Positions 23,154 through 36,142 of a stretch of DNA of 64,000 bases are shown piece by piece. Source of the stretch: Cinnamomum chago. Taxonomy: Eukaryota > Streptophyta > Magnoliopsida > Laurales > Lauraceae. The stretch lies in assembly GCA_038049695.1 (NCBI GenBank), contig CP142452.1, positions 95,425,501 through 95,489,500 on the forward strand, read 5' to 3'. Every line of letters starts with the position of its first letter. The first letter of the stretch is position 1. The notes beneath the pieces are model-generated. The model was not told the DNA's origin and searched no databases. It worked only from the letters and a program-made list of their open reading frames with translations. Made by a program: the position numbers and the translations under genes.

Positions 23154-25239
23154 ATTTTATAAAAGCAGCAGTTAAGAGAAAGCATTGAAGTCCTGATGTT
23201 TTTCATCTTATGGTTCATCCAATCATACTAGTAAACTCAATTTCAATTGGCCTAGATTAGACAATTTGTCATTTCTACATTTGTTGAAGTTAAGGGCCCA
23301 TTTTGATCTTGTTTAACAACTTGCTGGTAAATCAGTTTTGCGCCTAATGTTAGTTCATGTTTCTGAAAAAATCAGTTTTGTGCCTGATGATAGCTCATGC
23401 GTCTGGAAAATTAAGTCACAGTTGTTCTCTTCTTTGCCACTCGCACTTTCAAAAGAAGTGCGGTTAGACCAAGTCCCTGAGGATCAAAATAGGCGCAAAT
23501 GCCATTGGCCAAAAATAACTCCTATTAAAAGCCCTAGTTGCCCAAATGAGTAGCTTACTAATGGACAGTACAACCACCATGTGGGGCCTATGATAAGAGA
23601 TTTGATGGGCCCTAGCCCCTACCTTTGATATAATTTTGCAGATGGACGACTGGTAATGCTGGGTGTGATGGTTTTCGAGTTTGGGTGATCGACGGCCGGA
23701 TCTCCCAGATGGACAATTTGGGTCCACCCTGCTATAGAGGCATCAAAATTCTGAACCTAACCTAGGATAAATCATAAAAGGGAAATGATGATGGAGAAAG
23801 GCACGTTCATGGAAAGCAATTGCAGTGGCGTGGATTACGCTCTAATTATAAGGCCCATGGCCCACCAATACTCATCAAGGGAATTATTTTGTACGGTGGA
23901 TGCTATGCCCAATGTTCTTTGTATGGTCCAATGGTGTGTGCTCTATTAATTTTTTATATTCTATTATACATTAATCGATTGTTGGGAAAAGAGGACCTCA
24001 TGTCCCCATTAGATGGGACAATGCAACAACCATTATTTGAGATGGGCGGGACCATAGATGTGGTTTAGGTAAAGTAAGCTGTAACTGGGTCGCATCAGAC
24101 TTGAGGCCCACCTAAACCAGAACCAAAAGGCTGAATGCACCATGTCTTTGTCAATGTTTGAACCTGATAGGTTGGGTCCATGTACAGTGTAATGTTGAAT
24201 AACCAACTTAGTAAAACAACTAGTAGATGGACCAATAATAATAATGATGATGATGTTGATGATAATAGGCATCTAGGTGTTACTTGAAATGACAGGAAAT
24301 AGGAGTGAATTCATGAGACCCATCACCCATCGGGCCCATGAAATTCAAAAGGGTGTGGATTAACCATCTTTGTAATTGGACATTAGCATCATTGGTGACA
24401 ATCAAATCCAATATTTCAAGATTGATGGTCAAAATAAAGTTCTATTGAACAATCTTCTTGGATAAGATGAGTAAGAATGACAATTAAAAATAAGTTTTGT
24501 AGATAGCTAATCTCCATCCCCATCTTATATTTTGTGGGACTTGGGTCAACTAACATCCCTAAGTATTAAAAAGAAGAAGAAGAAGAAGAAGAATAAAAGG
24601 CATCCCACCCATTAAATAAAGTTGTAAAGTTATACTTTGCAAACTTAAATGGGCTTTTTTTTTTCTATTCTTGAAAAGCATCAGCCTTTTCTTATATACT
24701 TTCTATTTTTGAAATTTTAAATTTCTTAGAATGCTTGTTGCCTTACCGATGCCTGCAAAATCTCACATTACATGTAGGGGTTTTCAAAAAAAATTGCCTT
24801 ACACACCCCCTGATGCTTAGATGCTTTTTCTCTGTGTAGATTAATTAAAGGAGACTGCCAACCTAAAACTTGATTTGCTCTTTAGAAGTATTTCCCAATT
24901 GGCCCATTTTGATTCATACCAATCTTGAGATAGGAGAGTAAGAAGGATTGGTGTGGATGAAGGGGTGACCGAACATTACATTCACCATTTCATCTTAACT
25001 ACTGATTGAGAATGAAGGGCTCCTCGGTTGATTGACAACCCGCATCTCATCCGTATTTCCAGAACTCGATCTTTGGATATGCCACTCTTTTCACATGTCA
25101 CATGTGCAGGCCCTTCTTTCCACTATGGGCTTCCTTTTCCCATGTGCATGGGCTCTCTTGGATCCCAGCACTTTGAGCTGGGGTTAAAAATAAAAAACTA
25201 TAAAATTAGGTTTTCAAGTTTAAAATTTTCAATCTCAAT
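23154..25239. other. Intergenic DNA downstream of the LRR gene
   Basis: Contains the LRR 3' UTR at its left end, then non-coding DNA with an (AAG)n run at about 24570-24593. No further gene recognised; several short frames lack domains. Confidence 0.4.
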
Positions 25240-25240
25240 G

Positions 25241-25400
25241 GGTAACTTAGTTGGCCTAAAATCATGGCTTGCGCCTGGATGTTATAAGTTTGAATCTACA
25301 CTATCACACTGAGGCTACAAGAAAGTTTATCAGATTTTCCTCTCAACTTGGAAGGATTATTCCAACGTAAAAAATTGATAACCTTTGATAGAAAAAAAAA
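25241..25400 (+). mobile_element. tRNA-derived SINE (copy 1)
   Basis: A pol III-type A box TAACTTAGTTGG (25243-25254) and B box AGTTTGAATCT (25287-25297) at tRNA-like spacing, followed by an unrelated body and an A-run near 25390-25400. It shares the head GTARCTYAGTTGGCCTA and CATGG with the minus-strand element ending at 57586, which supports a SINE family over a decayed tRNA gene. Confidence 0.6.
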
Positions 25401-26168
25401 ACACTTTAAATAAAATTAAAAAAAACTTTATCTCATGATGTTTGACTAAAGTATGAAATCGAAATGAGTGCCGATTTAAGAGAGTAGACATGTAAGAGAA
25501 GACTTCTATGATCATGACGTATGCCCGTCCACTACGGCAAAGAGCAAAGGAAGGATAATCCTATTGTCTCTCTATGTATGTGAGTCAAAGATTCCAATTT
25601 TGACCATACAAAGACTTAAACCTGACTTTTCCCTTTAATTATTAAGTTTGTGTAATTACCAGAATACCCATACACAAATACATGTATTACATTTCTCTGA
25701 TCAGTTCTAGATTTCGGTTACAATTATGGACCCATCTGGTAGTGCTTGGGTGCAGCCTTTTGGAATGGAGTCCCGATCTTAGAGTCACCGACGTGGAAGA
25801 GAAGTTTTAAATGAAAAAGTTTCCTTGGCCTGAATATGGGAGCCCCTGGGATCCTGTGGCCCTCATGGGGACCGGGCCATGGTTCGGTCTTCATATTCGG
25901 GCCACACAGCACCCCTCTTTCTAAATTGAAGGACTGAAACTTCATAGCGGGGCTTACCTATTGAAAAATCGAATTTCCACAATCCCATTTGAATTGATCC
26001 AACAGTAGCATTGTTTCATTTATCATATGTTCACTCTTATAATGGGAGCAACACATATTGAAGTAAAATTTGGTATCATTTAGAAAATTGTGAGCGTTTC
26101 TTTTGAGCGGCATTGATTATCAATAGGTGAGTTCCATTCCATGTTCATTTTCAAGATAGCATTGGATT
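25401..26168. other. Intergenic, no gene recognised
   Basis: No gene, RNA or repeat end seen. A short minus-strand frame at 25724-25945 has no domain. Confidence 0.35.
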
Positions 26169-26644
26169 TAGGGATGCAGATGGACATCCAATTCTCCGAA
26201 GGTTTCGATCCATAAAAAATATGGTTTGGAACCTGTTTCAGGTTCCGATTCATAAAAGGGTATGGGTCCAAAACCCAATTTAAGTTCTGATTGATAACTG
26301 AGACTAATTCTATGTTCATATAGGTTCTAACCCATGGACCTGAGACCAGACTACGAGTCTTTAATGTTGCAAACCGTAACTTAAAATCAGCTTTTGTGGA
26401 TTTTTTATGTTTAATTCTCAAGGTAGTAGACTTAATGCATTGTTAATAAGTTGAATGATATTCTTATTTAATAAAAAAATCATAATTGATTGTGGAACTA
26501 TAATCCGATCCTCTAGTTGGACCCGGTTTCGAAACTGAACCAGGTCTAGAACGAACAAAACAATTTTTGAGTCGACACCAAACCTAGAACCAAAACCATT
26601 ATTTAGAAGCGGGTCTAGCTCTTGGTCCAACATTTGCATCCCTA
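26169..26644. mobile_element. Non-autonomous hAT-like element (copy 2)
   Basis: Terminal inverted repeats TAGGGATGCAGATG (26169-26182) and CATTTGCATCCCTA (26631-26644) pair at 13 of 14 bases and match the Ac/Ds-type TAGGGATG terminus. The subterminal regions carry decayed GGTTCCGG-type words as in the copy at 2355-2919. TTGGATT occurs on both sides (26162-26168 and 26649-26655) but is offset by a few bases at the right end, so a target duplication is only suggestive. No transposase. Confidence 0.68.
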
Positions 26645-27642
26645 GCTAGTTGGATTCCACCTCTTATGTTATCCCTCACTTTTTGGTAGACATCTTCTGA
26701 TGTGAAATTCACGTCCAATTTGTATCTTTTTTTGTTCTTAATGATGTAGTAATGGAGAGTGGAAGGCAAAGTAAAAGGTAAAAAAAAAATCATATGCACA
26801 ATGGGACCCTTTCTATTACACTACCATCCCATGATTTGTATGCATCCAAGTGGGTCCAATAAGGAACTTAAATTTTTACTTTTCATGGATTGCATGAGAG
26901 GTACCTCTTAGTAGAACATGTCCCTATAAATAATATATCTATGGTGTATAGGGTAGTTGGGAATTGAAAGATTTAAATGGGACCTACGAGTCTTCAAAAG
27001 CTCAACTCCATTAGATCATCCTAACCCGTTAATCCATGGCCTTCGAACTTAATATAAAATATCATTTTTCTTAAATTGTAATCCAGCGGTGAGTGAAAGT
27101 TGAATGAATGCTCAGTTTAAACTTGTGCCAATTCAAGTGGGTAGTGGATGTGAGGGGTTTGGATTGAGCACAGTGGACCCACATGATGAATAAAAAGTGG
27201 GGTCGTCATGGTGAAAAATCTATAGTGAAAAATCTGACAATGGGCTGGAGTCAAAAAGAAATTTTGCTCCTAGAGTAAAACCATACGCCATCATGAGAAT
27301 TTAAATCCCAAGGTTGAAAACAGCATTTGGTTGCATCAAGAAGACAGATCAAAGCAATGGATTAAGTATGAGTTTATGGTGATTGTATAAACGCTAACAA
27401 CATATGCATATTTCAGTTTCAATTCCAAAATTCTAGATGTGGCCATGATCATCCAGCTGCAGAGGTTAATAAAAATAGCTTAGTTTTATTCTACGTACTT
27501 TGACTAATATATGCCCATGCAAACTACTGCATTAATATAATGTGTCCCACATAAACCCCTCAGCCACATCACTTGATATCTATCTAGATCAAATATAAAT
27601 AAAGATAATATGTGTTTATGCATCACTTAATATTCCATTCAT
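26645..27642. other. Region 3' of the MYB gene
   Basis: AT-rich DNA; the part next to 27643 should hold the 3' UTR of the minus-strand MYB gene. No other gene recognised. Confidence 0.35.
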
Positions 27643-29569
27643 CTAAGGATCATCGAGAATATCAGGAAATTCCCGCAGGCGCATTTCGCTGTCTCGATCC
27701 AAGATGGACTCCACAAACGAATTCCCAGAATCAGCTCCGAGAATGTGATCAGTTGGGTCTCCTCCCATCATGTTATTGTTGTAGCCATGAACGACTTGAG
27801 CGCATCCATCAACATCTGCAATTCCATTACAGTACTGGTTCTTCTCACCGCCAATGAAGTCCAGTTTTGGAATTGGAGAGAACATGTCATCCTGCATTTG
27901 GTTAGAAGAAGAGTCTTGCTGAAATGCATCTTCCGAAAGATATTCGCTCCAATTGAAGGAAGAAGGAGATGGATTGTCTTGACTTTGAGCTTGATATGGT
28001 TGGGAAGGAAGCGGTAGATATGCTTCTGTTTGAATGCTGTGTTGATGACTACTAATAGAAGAAGAGGAGGAGGAGGAAGAAGAAGGTGAAGACCCTTCAA
28101 TGGAGAAATATTGGGGTTGGAGAGTTTCCTGCTGGTTGTTGCAGCTGTTAGAGGCATCTGCCACTAGTTTTATGGCCTGGATTTGGGCAATAAGGTCCCA
28201 TGTGGGGTATTGGTTGTTCAAAAGGCTATCTTGGGTTGGTAGCATCTCGGTCGTCATTGAAGTAGACAATGAGAAATTGGAGATGAGGCTTTGGGAAGGT
28301 GGTGGTTTTGGCATGAAGGCGTTTCGTAGGTCTCTGTTGAGGCAACTGATCCGAGTGATGTTTGAGGTTTGAGATCGAGATGGGTCGATTCTGCTGGTGC
28401 TAGGGGTGGTGACTCTTGGAAGACCAATGCTTCTATAGTCGGCAATGACCTGAGAAAATGGCCTGTGGGTAACAGGGTCGATCCCCATCTCTAATAGCTT
28501 CTTGCGGAGCTTGGTGTTCCAGTAGTTCTTCACATCATTGTCAGTTCGACCAGGCAACTGGGCTGCTATGTGAGACCACCTGCACAAACCAATTGAATTG
28601 GAGCTTTGTCGCTCTTATTTATCTATGCATGTGTTGAGAAGTAATACACATGTAGCCAAATAAAACATGAGTGTCAGTGCTGTGTACGTGTTTGATTGAA
28701 ACCGTGATGTGTTTGCTCGTGAGAGAGAAACAAGTGAGGGGTCCAAATTTCTCTCCAACGGCAATATAAACTACGATCGAGGACTCCCGGGGCCATCACT
28801 ATTCATCCAACAGTGAGGCATACCTTACAATCTAAAATGCTAAAAGTCAATGTCTTGTAAGTAATTGAAATAATAAATAAGGGAGATGTTTTTACGAGAG
28901 ATGCTCTCAATTTATTATAAGGGTCTCACGTCTATATTCAATACTAACAATTTAAATGTGAGGGCTTTCATCCCTAGCTCTCATTGGTAAGGTAAGAGAT
29001 ACTCTTCCAATAAATAAAAGAGTTAAACATATGATTTAGATGTATTGATAATCTAATAATAGTGCCCACAATCCTAATTGGAGTAAAATTTTCTATAGGA
29101 TCTATTTATTTGCATAGAATTGAATTCCTGATTCACATTTAACAGTTTTTGTCAATCTGTCTACCTTGATTGTCATCATGCATATAGTTGGGCCATGGTA
29201 TGCTGTTGTTATTTAAGTAAAAATCCATATAATACATAGAGAAAGGGTCGGAGACCGTCTTGGCCCAAACCCTATTTATTCCAAATATTAAGGCTATAGT
29301 TGAGTTAAGTTGTAAGCCAAACACAAGCTTAGCTCACTCCATATAAAATAAACTGTTTTAAATACCAAACTGTTAAACAATCAAATTATGTGAATTGTGT
29401 TTTTTCATATGTAGAACGCCCCTAAACAAATCGATTTAAATGGGTTGGGTGGCTTATGCATGTTGAACCTAAACCAACCCATTAATAGAGAGCACTGATC
29501 AAGTTCTCCATACTAGTGATTGACCCGTTCAGGTCGAGTCAGATTTTGTCAATTCTAATCTTAGTATAT

Positions 29570-29612
<43 letters not shown>

Positions 29613-30481
29613 CAAGAAAGAGCACCTCTCCATTCAATCCCAAGTCCCAACCCAATCCAACCAAAAGTAATTAACCAGTCATATGAACGTTTTGCTAATT
29701 ATCGGCATCTTAAGTGTTTAGAGCTTATTTTCTTTCACGATGAAATATTGTTCAAAAATCGCATGATTCTAACATCCTACAAGAAACATCAAAATGGTTG
29801 CATTACATTTGGTTGCAAACATCAAGAAACATATGTGAGAGAACTTCGAATCCTCCATGTAGGCTTTGAAAAAAAAAGCCAATTAAAAAAACATCATAAT
29901 AGTTTTTTACCACTCTAGCTTTTCAAGAATTCAAAGGAAAATAGGAAAACTCGATCCACTACATTCGAATTTTTTGGTGACTTTCAGATTAGGCGGTCCG
30001 TAACTTTCAATGGACTTCGATTTTTTTGATGCAATGTGACCATTGGACTACAAACTCTCCCTTTTCTCTTACGTTTTTTTAAAAGTGGCATCCAATCATA
30101 GCTTTATGGCCAATGTGTGGAAGCTATATATATAGACGATCTGGATCCTTGTTGTACGTAGACTTTTTTTTTTTAGACTTTATCTATCTGATAGACATAT
30201 GAATAAGAACTAAAAAAATAAATAAATATGAGGGAAGACATATGGCACCTGCTTCCTATTGTAGCATGTAGTTTTATAATCATCTGTTCTTCCTCTTGTG
30301 TGAAGCTCTCATGTCTCAAATCAGGCCTCAAGTAATTAGTCCATCTCAACCTACAGCTCTTTCCACATCTTTTCAATCCTTCAAAATCCATTTTAAAAAA
30401 AATGGAAAGCACAGATGTTCATCAAACAACCTCATGAGAAATTTCATGCCAAATGATATGAAAAAAAGAAAAAGAAAAAGA

Positions 30482-30553
<72 letters not shown>

Positions 30554-30706
30554 AAAAGAAGAATGATCTAAACCTGCTTTCTTCGGAATAGATGTCCAAT
30601 TACCAGGTCCATGCTTGGCCACATAAGCAAGTATCTTCGTATCCTCTTCTTCTGTCCAAAGACCCTTCTTCACATTTGATTTATCGCAGCAAGGAGGCCT
30701 TCCCAT
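27643..30706 (-). CDS. TDF1: R2R3-MYB transcription factor, TDF1/MYB35 type
   Basis: Three exons: 30574-30706, 30249-30378 and 27643-28579, all with GT..AG borders. They join in frame to 399 residues, and intron phases (1 and 2) match the conserved R2R3-MYB pattern. The start MGRPPCCDK is followed by R2 (about 14-62) and R3 (about 66-115, with [20 protein letters not shown]). Downstream [24 protein letters not shown] and a C-terminal block [13 protein letters not shown] resemble Arabidopsis TDF1/MYB35 (FYWSDFL, SFVDEILDKDQEM). TDF1 acts in the tapetum between DYT1 and AMS and is needed for pollen formation. The middle is Ser-rich (poly-Ser near residue 225) and Gln-rich, likely disordered and activating. 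Introns carry a GA/CT microsatellite (intron 1) and a MITE plus a TA run (intron 2). MYB80 is the main alternative, but the C-terminal block favours TDF1. Confidence 0.92.
28881..29008. mobile_element. Mutator-type MITE in MYB intron 2
   Basis: A 128-bp element starting GGGAGATGTT and ending CTCTTCC, flanked by a perfect 9-bp duplication AATAAATAA (28872-28880 and 29009-29017). It contains the family signature 'ctcacgtctatattcaatactaacaatttaaatgtgaggg' in decayed form, shared with 34307-34570, 39335-39385 and 55961-56141. The 9-bp duplication points to a MULE-derived MITE. It lies wholly inside intron 2 of the TDF1-type gene. Confidence 0.7.
29574..29609. repeat. (TA)n microsatellite in MYB intron 2
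   Basis: Uninterrupted TA dinucleotides, about 18 units, inside intron 2. Confidence 0.9.
30487..30550. repeat. (AG)n microsatellite in MYB intron 1
   Basis: About 32 AG units on the plus strand (CT on the transcribed sense strand) inside the 195-bp intron 1, only about 25 bp downstream of the exon 1 donor. It fills about a third of the intron and provides a very long pyrimidine stretch. Confidence 0.95.
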
Positions 30707-31028
30707 CTTATCTACTATCTTCAATTCTTCACAACTCCACGTCAAAGACCAAAAAACGAGTCAAAACAAAAGAACCCAAGTGAGGATAAGCAGAGATTCA
30801 AGAGGAAAAGAAAGGAAGATAGTGAGAGAGGTATGTGATGGTGATGCAACCTCATATACCTCATATTCCTAGTAATTCGATGGAAAGTACATGAAGATGG
30901 AGATGGGCTTAAACGCTTATCAAGTGGGGAGGCAAGAAATGCATGAAATTCACTCTCATTTAACTATAATGACATGATTAATGGCATCTTCAAAAAACGG
31001 TTTCAAATGGAATATGCAATGTCAAAGG

Positions 31029-31858
<830 letters not shown>

Positions 31859-31872
31859 GTGGAACTAATTTG

Positions 31873-32450
31873 TTGTTGTCTTGGCTCAATAATTAATAAT
31901 AACATGGAGATTGATGGAGATGTTGAACATAGAATAAAAACAGAATGGTTGAAGTGGAGCTTTGCTTAATTCTAGAATATTTTGTGATCAACAAATGTCA
32001 ACAAGATTAATGGAAAATTTTAGTATGATAGCAACTAGATTAGCTATGACCTATAGAGCAGAATGTTGAGCATTTAAGAAGCAACATATACACGAAATGG
32101 ATGTAGCAGAGATTAGAATGTTAAGGTAGATGTATGGTAAAATTAGAAAAAATAAGATTTAGGGAGAACATCAAAAGGGGATAAATTAGAAATACTCATT
32201 TAAGAGATGGTGTAGTCATATCCAACACAGGCCGGCAATGACACCGGTAAGAAAAGATTTAGCTATACAAGTTGATGACTCACCATGGGAAAGGGGCGGT
32301 CAAAGAAAACATAGATGGAAGTAGTAAAATCAGACCTAAAAAAGTACAACTTAGAATTTGAATTAGATAGATTAAAACGAAGAAATAGAATTCATGAGCC
32401 AACCCCAACATAGATTGTTGGGACAAGACTTTGTCGATGATGATGATGAT
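31873..32450 (+). mobile_element. 5'-truncated RTE-type LINE fragment
   Basis: Encodes the decayed C-terminal end of an RTE-type LINE reverse transcriptase protein: LGSII..EIDGDVEHRIKTEWLKW, then AEIRMLR, then W/HIQHRPAMTPVRKDLAIQVD and RGGQRKHRW, interrupted by several stop codons. It ends with the characteristic 3' tail CCAACCCCAACATAG..GTTGGGACAAG and a (GAT)n run. It is flanked by a 14-bp near-perfect target duplication, GTGGAACTAATTTG (31859-31872) and GTGGAGCTAATTTG (32451-32464). This is a classic 5'-truncated LINE insertion, no longer functional. Confidence 0.85.
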
Positions 32451-32464
32451 GTGGAGCTAATTTG

Positions 32465-33613
32465 ATCATTAATTCTTATGTATTCAATTCCTATATATTA
32501 TTCTATGCGAACAAGGCCGCGCCCTATGGATATCATGCATGGGATCAACCTTACATCCAATCTATTTATTAGTGGGGCTGAAAATATCAACCAAAATTGT
32601 ACCTGACCAATCTGAACCCTTTATTAACAGGTCGGGTAGAGCACTAGTAACGTAAATAAGATCACCCAAAGTTAGAAAGGTCAACATAAGCTCAGGCCGG
32701 ATTGATTTGATGGGTGACGGTGCAATTACTTGGGTTGGGCTTGACAGGTCAAACAAAAGAATAGACTCCACTCAAAATCAAATATCAAATTCAAACCCCA
32801 CACAAAAATGAAAATAGGTCTACCCAAACACTGAATTATGAGGTTGGGTTGGCGTTTGGTGCTTCGGTCAGGAATTACCACCACTAGTATCTGCTTAGAT
32901 TGAGGTGCAACTTAGATGTAGCCAATTTTGAGCCTGCATGTCTCAACCCACAAGAAAATGCAATTTGGGGCTGGGCCTTTTCCGGTTTGGGCCTAGGCTT
33001 TAGCCTAGGTGCCTAACAGGTATATCATGGCAACGAGTCCAGATCCAGTGAAGAAAAACCCCACGATGACCGTGAGTGGACCAATCACAGCCCACTCGCG
33101 TAAGGCCACTCAGAGAATCCCGATTCCATTGGTAACACACATACACACTTATAATATCACTCGGGCCCACGGCTGCAATTCAGGTTTCGTCCAGGCTTGG
33201 GTGAGGTCCATATCCGGCCTGGCTGAACCTACCTAGATTTACCCTACATCTAGGCAAGATTGTGGTGGGGAAGGTTGTTGCATTACAAAACCAATCAGGC
33301 ACCCCAAAATTCGTTGGGCTGTTTTGTCACCACATGTTGATTGTAAATGAACCAATCAAGGAATTTTATGACAAGTATGCTGGTAGAGTCCACTAACCCA
33401 ATGAAAATTAAGAATCCGTGAATCGTTCTTTTAGAGAGAAAAAAAACCTTTAATATATTAATATTATGAAACAGACTGATTTGGGATTTTGATTTCGATC
33501 AACTTAAAAATGATTTTAATCGGATGACAATGGGTCGGGTCAGGTAAGGTTGGTGTTTAGATTTATAGAATTTCAAGAACCACTATGTTTCCATAAGTTT
33601 GTTAAATGAAAAG

Positions 33614-33646
<33 letters not shown>

Positions 33647-34306
33647 TGAACTAACCTTATCTTGAGGATAATGATTATATACTAATATCACTAACATCCT
33701 AACAAACTTCTTAACGGATCAGGTCGTACTAAATCTCTAACAAGATCGACTGGAATGGTTTCTCTACTCTATGCCTGGCCCATCTCATGACATCCACAGT
33801 TTTGTGATGCCAAAACCTACCCCGACTAGTAAAAACCGAATTTCCTAATTGATGGTTTTTTAATCTATGACCTAAAGTATGGTATGCATTTCCCATGAGC
33901 ACTTATGCTACATAGCTTTGCATTGAAAGATCTCGTCGGTTTTATGTAATTTGAAGGTAGAAAAGGCAGAAAAAGTCAAGTAAACACAAAATTCCTAACA
34001 GCATTAAACCCAGCTCAGGTCAATGTCCTGAAATCCATACCCTCCAAAATCAGGCAAACTCACTACCAAACTCGCCTCTTAATGGGAAAACATCATATTT
34101 TATATTTGATGTAAATTTTTTTTGTCTCAATATAATTTATACAAAAGATCATATTTTAAGTTTCTTATATTTAAGATTTTTTGTATTTTTTATATTGTGA
34201 ATTATATTGAGCAAAGTTATGTTTTGCTACCATTTATGATTAGCAACAATTAGGAGGAGTCTAATGTGAGTTAGGGAAGTTAGCGAAAATATTATATATA
34301 TATATA
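32465..34306. other. Intergenic DNA
   Basis: No gene recognised. It holds GGGTCGGGT-type words near 32620, 32690 and 33530 that look like remnants of hAT-type low-complexity termini, and a (TA)n run at about 33613-33638. Confidence 0.35.
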
Positions 34307-34570
34307 TGAAAGATTTTCTTTCGAGAGCAACTCTCACTGTGTTATGAGAATAAGGGGTAGGGCCCCTCACATTCAAGTTGTTGGCATTGAATATAGATAT
34401 GAAGACCCACACCCTTACTCTCAAAGAATCGTGAGAGTAACTTTCATAGTAATGTAAAAGTAAGAGGTAGGGGCCCTCACATTTACGCTATTGGCATTGG
34501 ATATAGATATGAGTGTCTAAACCCTTGCTCTCAGATAATTTTGAGAGTTACTCTTACAAGAACATCTCCC
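34307..34570. mobile_element. Mutator-type MITE with internal duplication
   Basis: Same family as 28881-29008 and 55961-56141. Two internal copies of the signature (AGGGGTAGGGCCCCTCACATT... and AGAGGTAGGGGCCCTCACATT...TTGGCATTGGATATAGATATGA) lie at about 34350-34405 and 34470-34515. The right end AACATCTCCC matches the family terminus. The left end runs into a TA-rich stretch and is uncertain. Confidence 0.6.
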
Positions 34571-36137
34571 GATATAGACCTTGTCCAACACACAGAGCAT
34601 CTCTCTATATATAAGTAGTAAGAGTGAGGGCTTTGGACTTTGTCCATCTATATCCCTATTGCTTGTTATATTCCATAGACAATCTCAATCTCGAATAAAA
34701 GAGGGTTTATGTCAGGTTTACACTCACATCCAATGACACTATAAAAACAAAAAACAATAATTGATTTTCTACTGTCAAGGCCTTGGGTCCAACTAGGGGC
34801 AAGCCGCAAGCCTACACATATGGTTTTGGGGGCGGTTGTCCCCATCATACTTGGGTCTGCTTTTAAAACCCATAAGGAAACTCTAGATCCACATGAAAAT
34901 TGTGGGTCTACCCCAATCCCCCATGAAAATTCGGAATTTCGCCCCAAAATCCAACTACTTGTTTGGATCCACACCCCTTAAACGAAAATCCTAGGCTCAT
35001 CACGGGTCTAGCCTTGGCCTGCAAGGGTCGGGTGGAGAGAAAGGCCTAGTAAGTGCAAGACTTTTAAGGGCTTTGGCCGAACCTAGGCCCAGCCCTTTGA
35101 CAACCCTAAATCCTATATATATTTCATGCAAACAACCCTTTGTTTGCTCACATATTGTTTATATATAGATCTTTTCAAATTAGTAATATTATAATATAAA
35201 TTTTTGTTACACAAATTATAATTTATTGTTCACTAAATCTATATTTTTAATTAATATTTAATCTGAATATTACTTTTAATATATTATTCAATTTAAGCAT
35301 CCATGACCTTCAAAACCTGAAGTTTGTGCGTGGCTAGTGACTATTGGCTTCCCTCGATCCTCAAGTCATCAAAACAGGAAGCCAACTTCTTCTCTGCCTA
35401 TAAAAGTGAGATGCACCAGAGAAGATCAAACTATATATGATTTTGAAGATCCAAGCAGCTCAATTGCAAGCACATATACAAGTATATATGCCTAAACCTT
35501 TCCAGATTACTTTTCTCGAAATATTTACTTGAAATCCTCAGTGTGAACTTGTTCGCTTGCAACTGACATTTGTGCAATACATATATATATCAGTTCTAGC
35601 TAGGTGCCTATATATTAATGTCAAAAGATCCGATTTTCGGGCTCTTTATCATGATTTCGAATTTCGATCATACAATTGGATGGCGTTGGGCCTTAAACAA
35701 CCTTTGGCTTGATCCCACATTTTGGCCTGTTTATTTTTCTTCCCCACATCTTGGATGAGGAGAAATTGAAAGGTGGAGATTCTCCAATAAGGTAAAGAAA
35801 GCAAAAGATATTGGAGGTGGAGAATTATCAACTTTTGCTCCCTTTCTAATTAGTTCAATTTGAAAAGAGGTTTTTACAGGAAAAATCCTCTTAAAATTTG
35901 AAATGGCTGGAGAGGACTCAAAACGTTAATGCTTGTTCGCCACGAATTGCAATGTCGATCTCCATTTGTTCTTCTTGCAAAAAAAAGTAGACTTTTCTCT
36001 TCTCCATTCATTGGGTGCAATTCAACGGTAATAAGAAAACATGAGGATGAGGAGGAGAGAAAGCAAGCAAACAGCAATGTAGCTGTTTGTAAATCTACTA
36101 TTTGAGGAGAAAACTTGACCCTCTCGGAACAGACTCC
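34571..36137. other. Intergenic DNA
   Basis: No gene recognised. It includes CTTTGACAACCCTA near 35095-35108, which reads as an isolated TAGGGTTGTCAAAG-type terminus on the minus strand. Ends at the target duplication of the second solo LTR. Confidence 0.35.
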
Positions 36138-36142
36138 AAATT

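Noticed and set aside
26162-26655. TTGGATT on both sides of the hAT-like element as its target duplication
   Set aside because: The right copy is several bases away from the element end, so it does not fit an exact duplication; kept only as a suggestion.
30422-30573. Continuation of the MYB first exon into Ser-Leu repeats (SLSLSL...)
   Set aside because: This is intron 1: the donor GTTTAG follows the conserved KKAG position and the repeat is the CT microsatellite.
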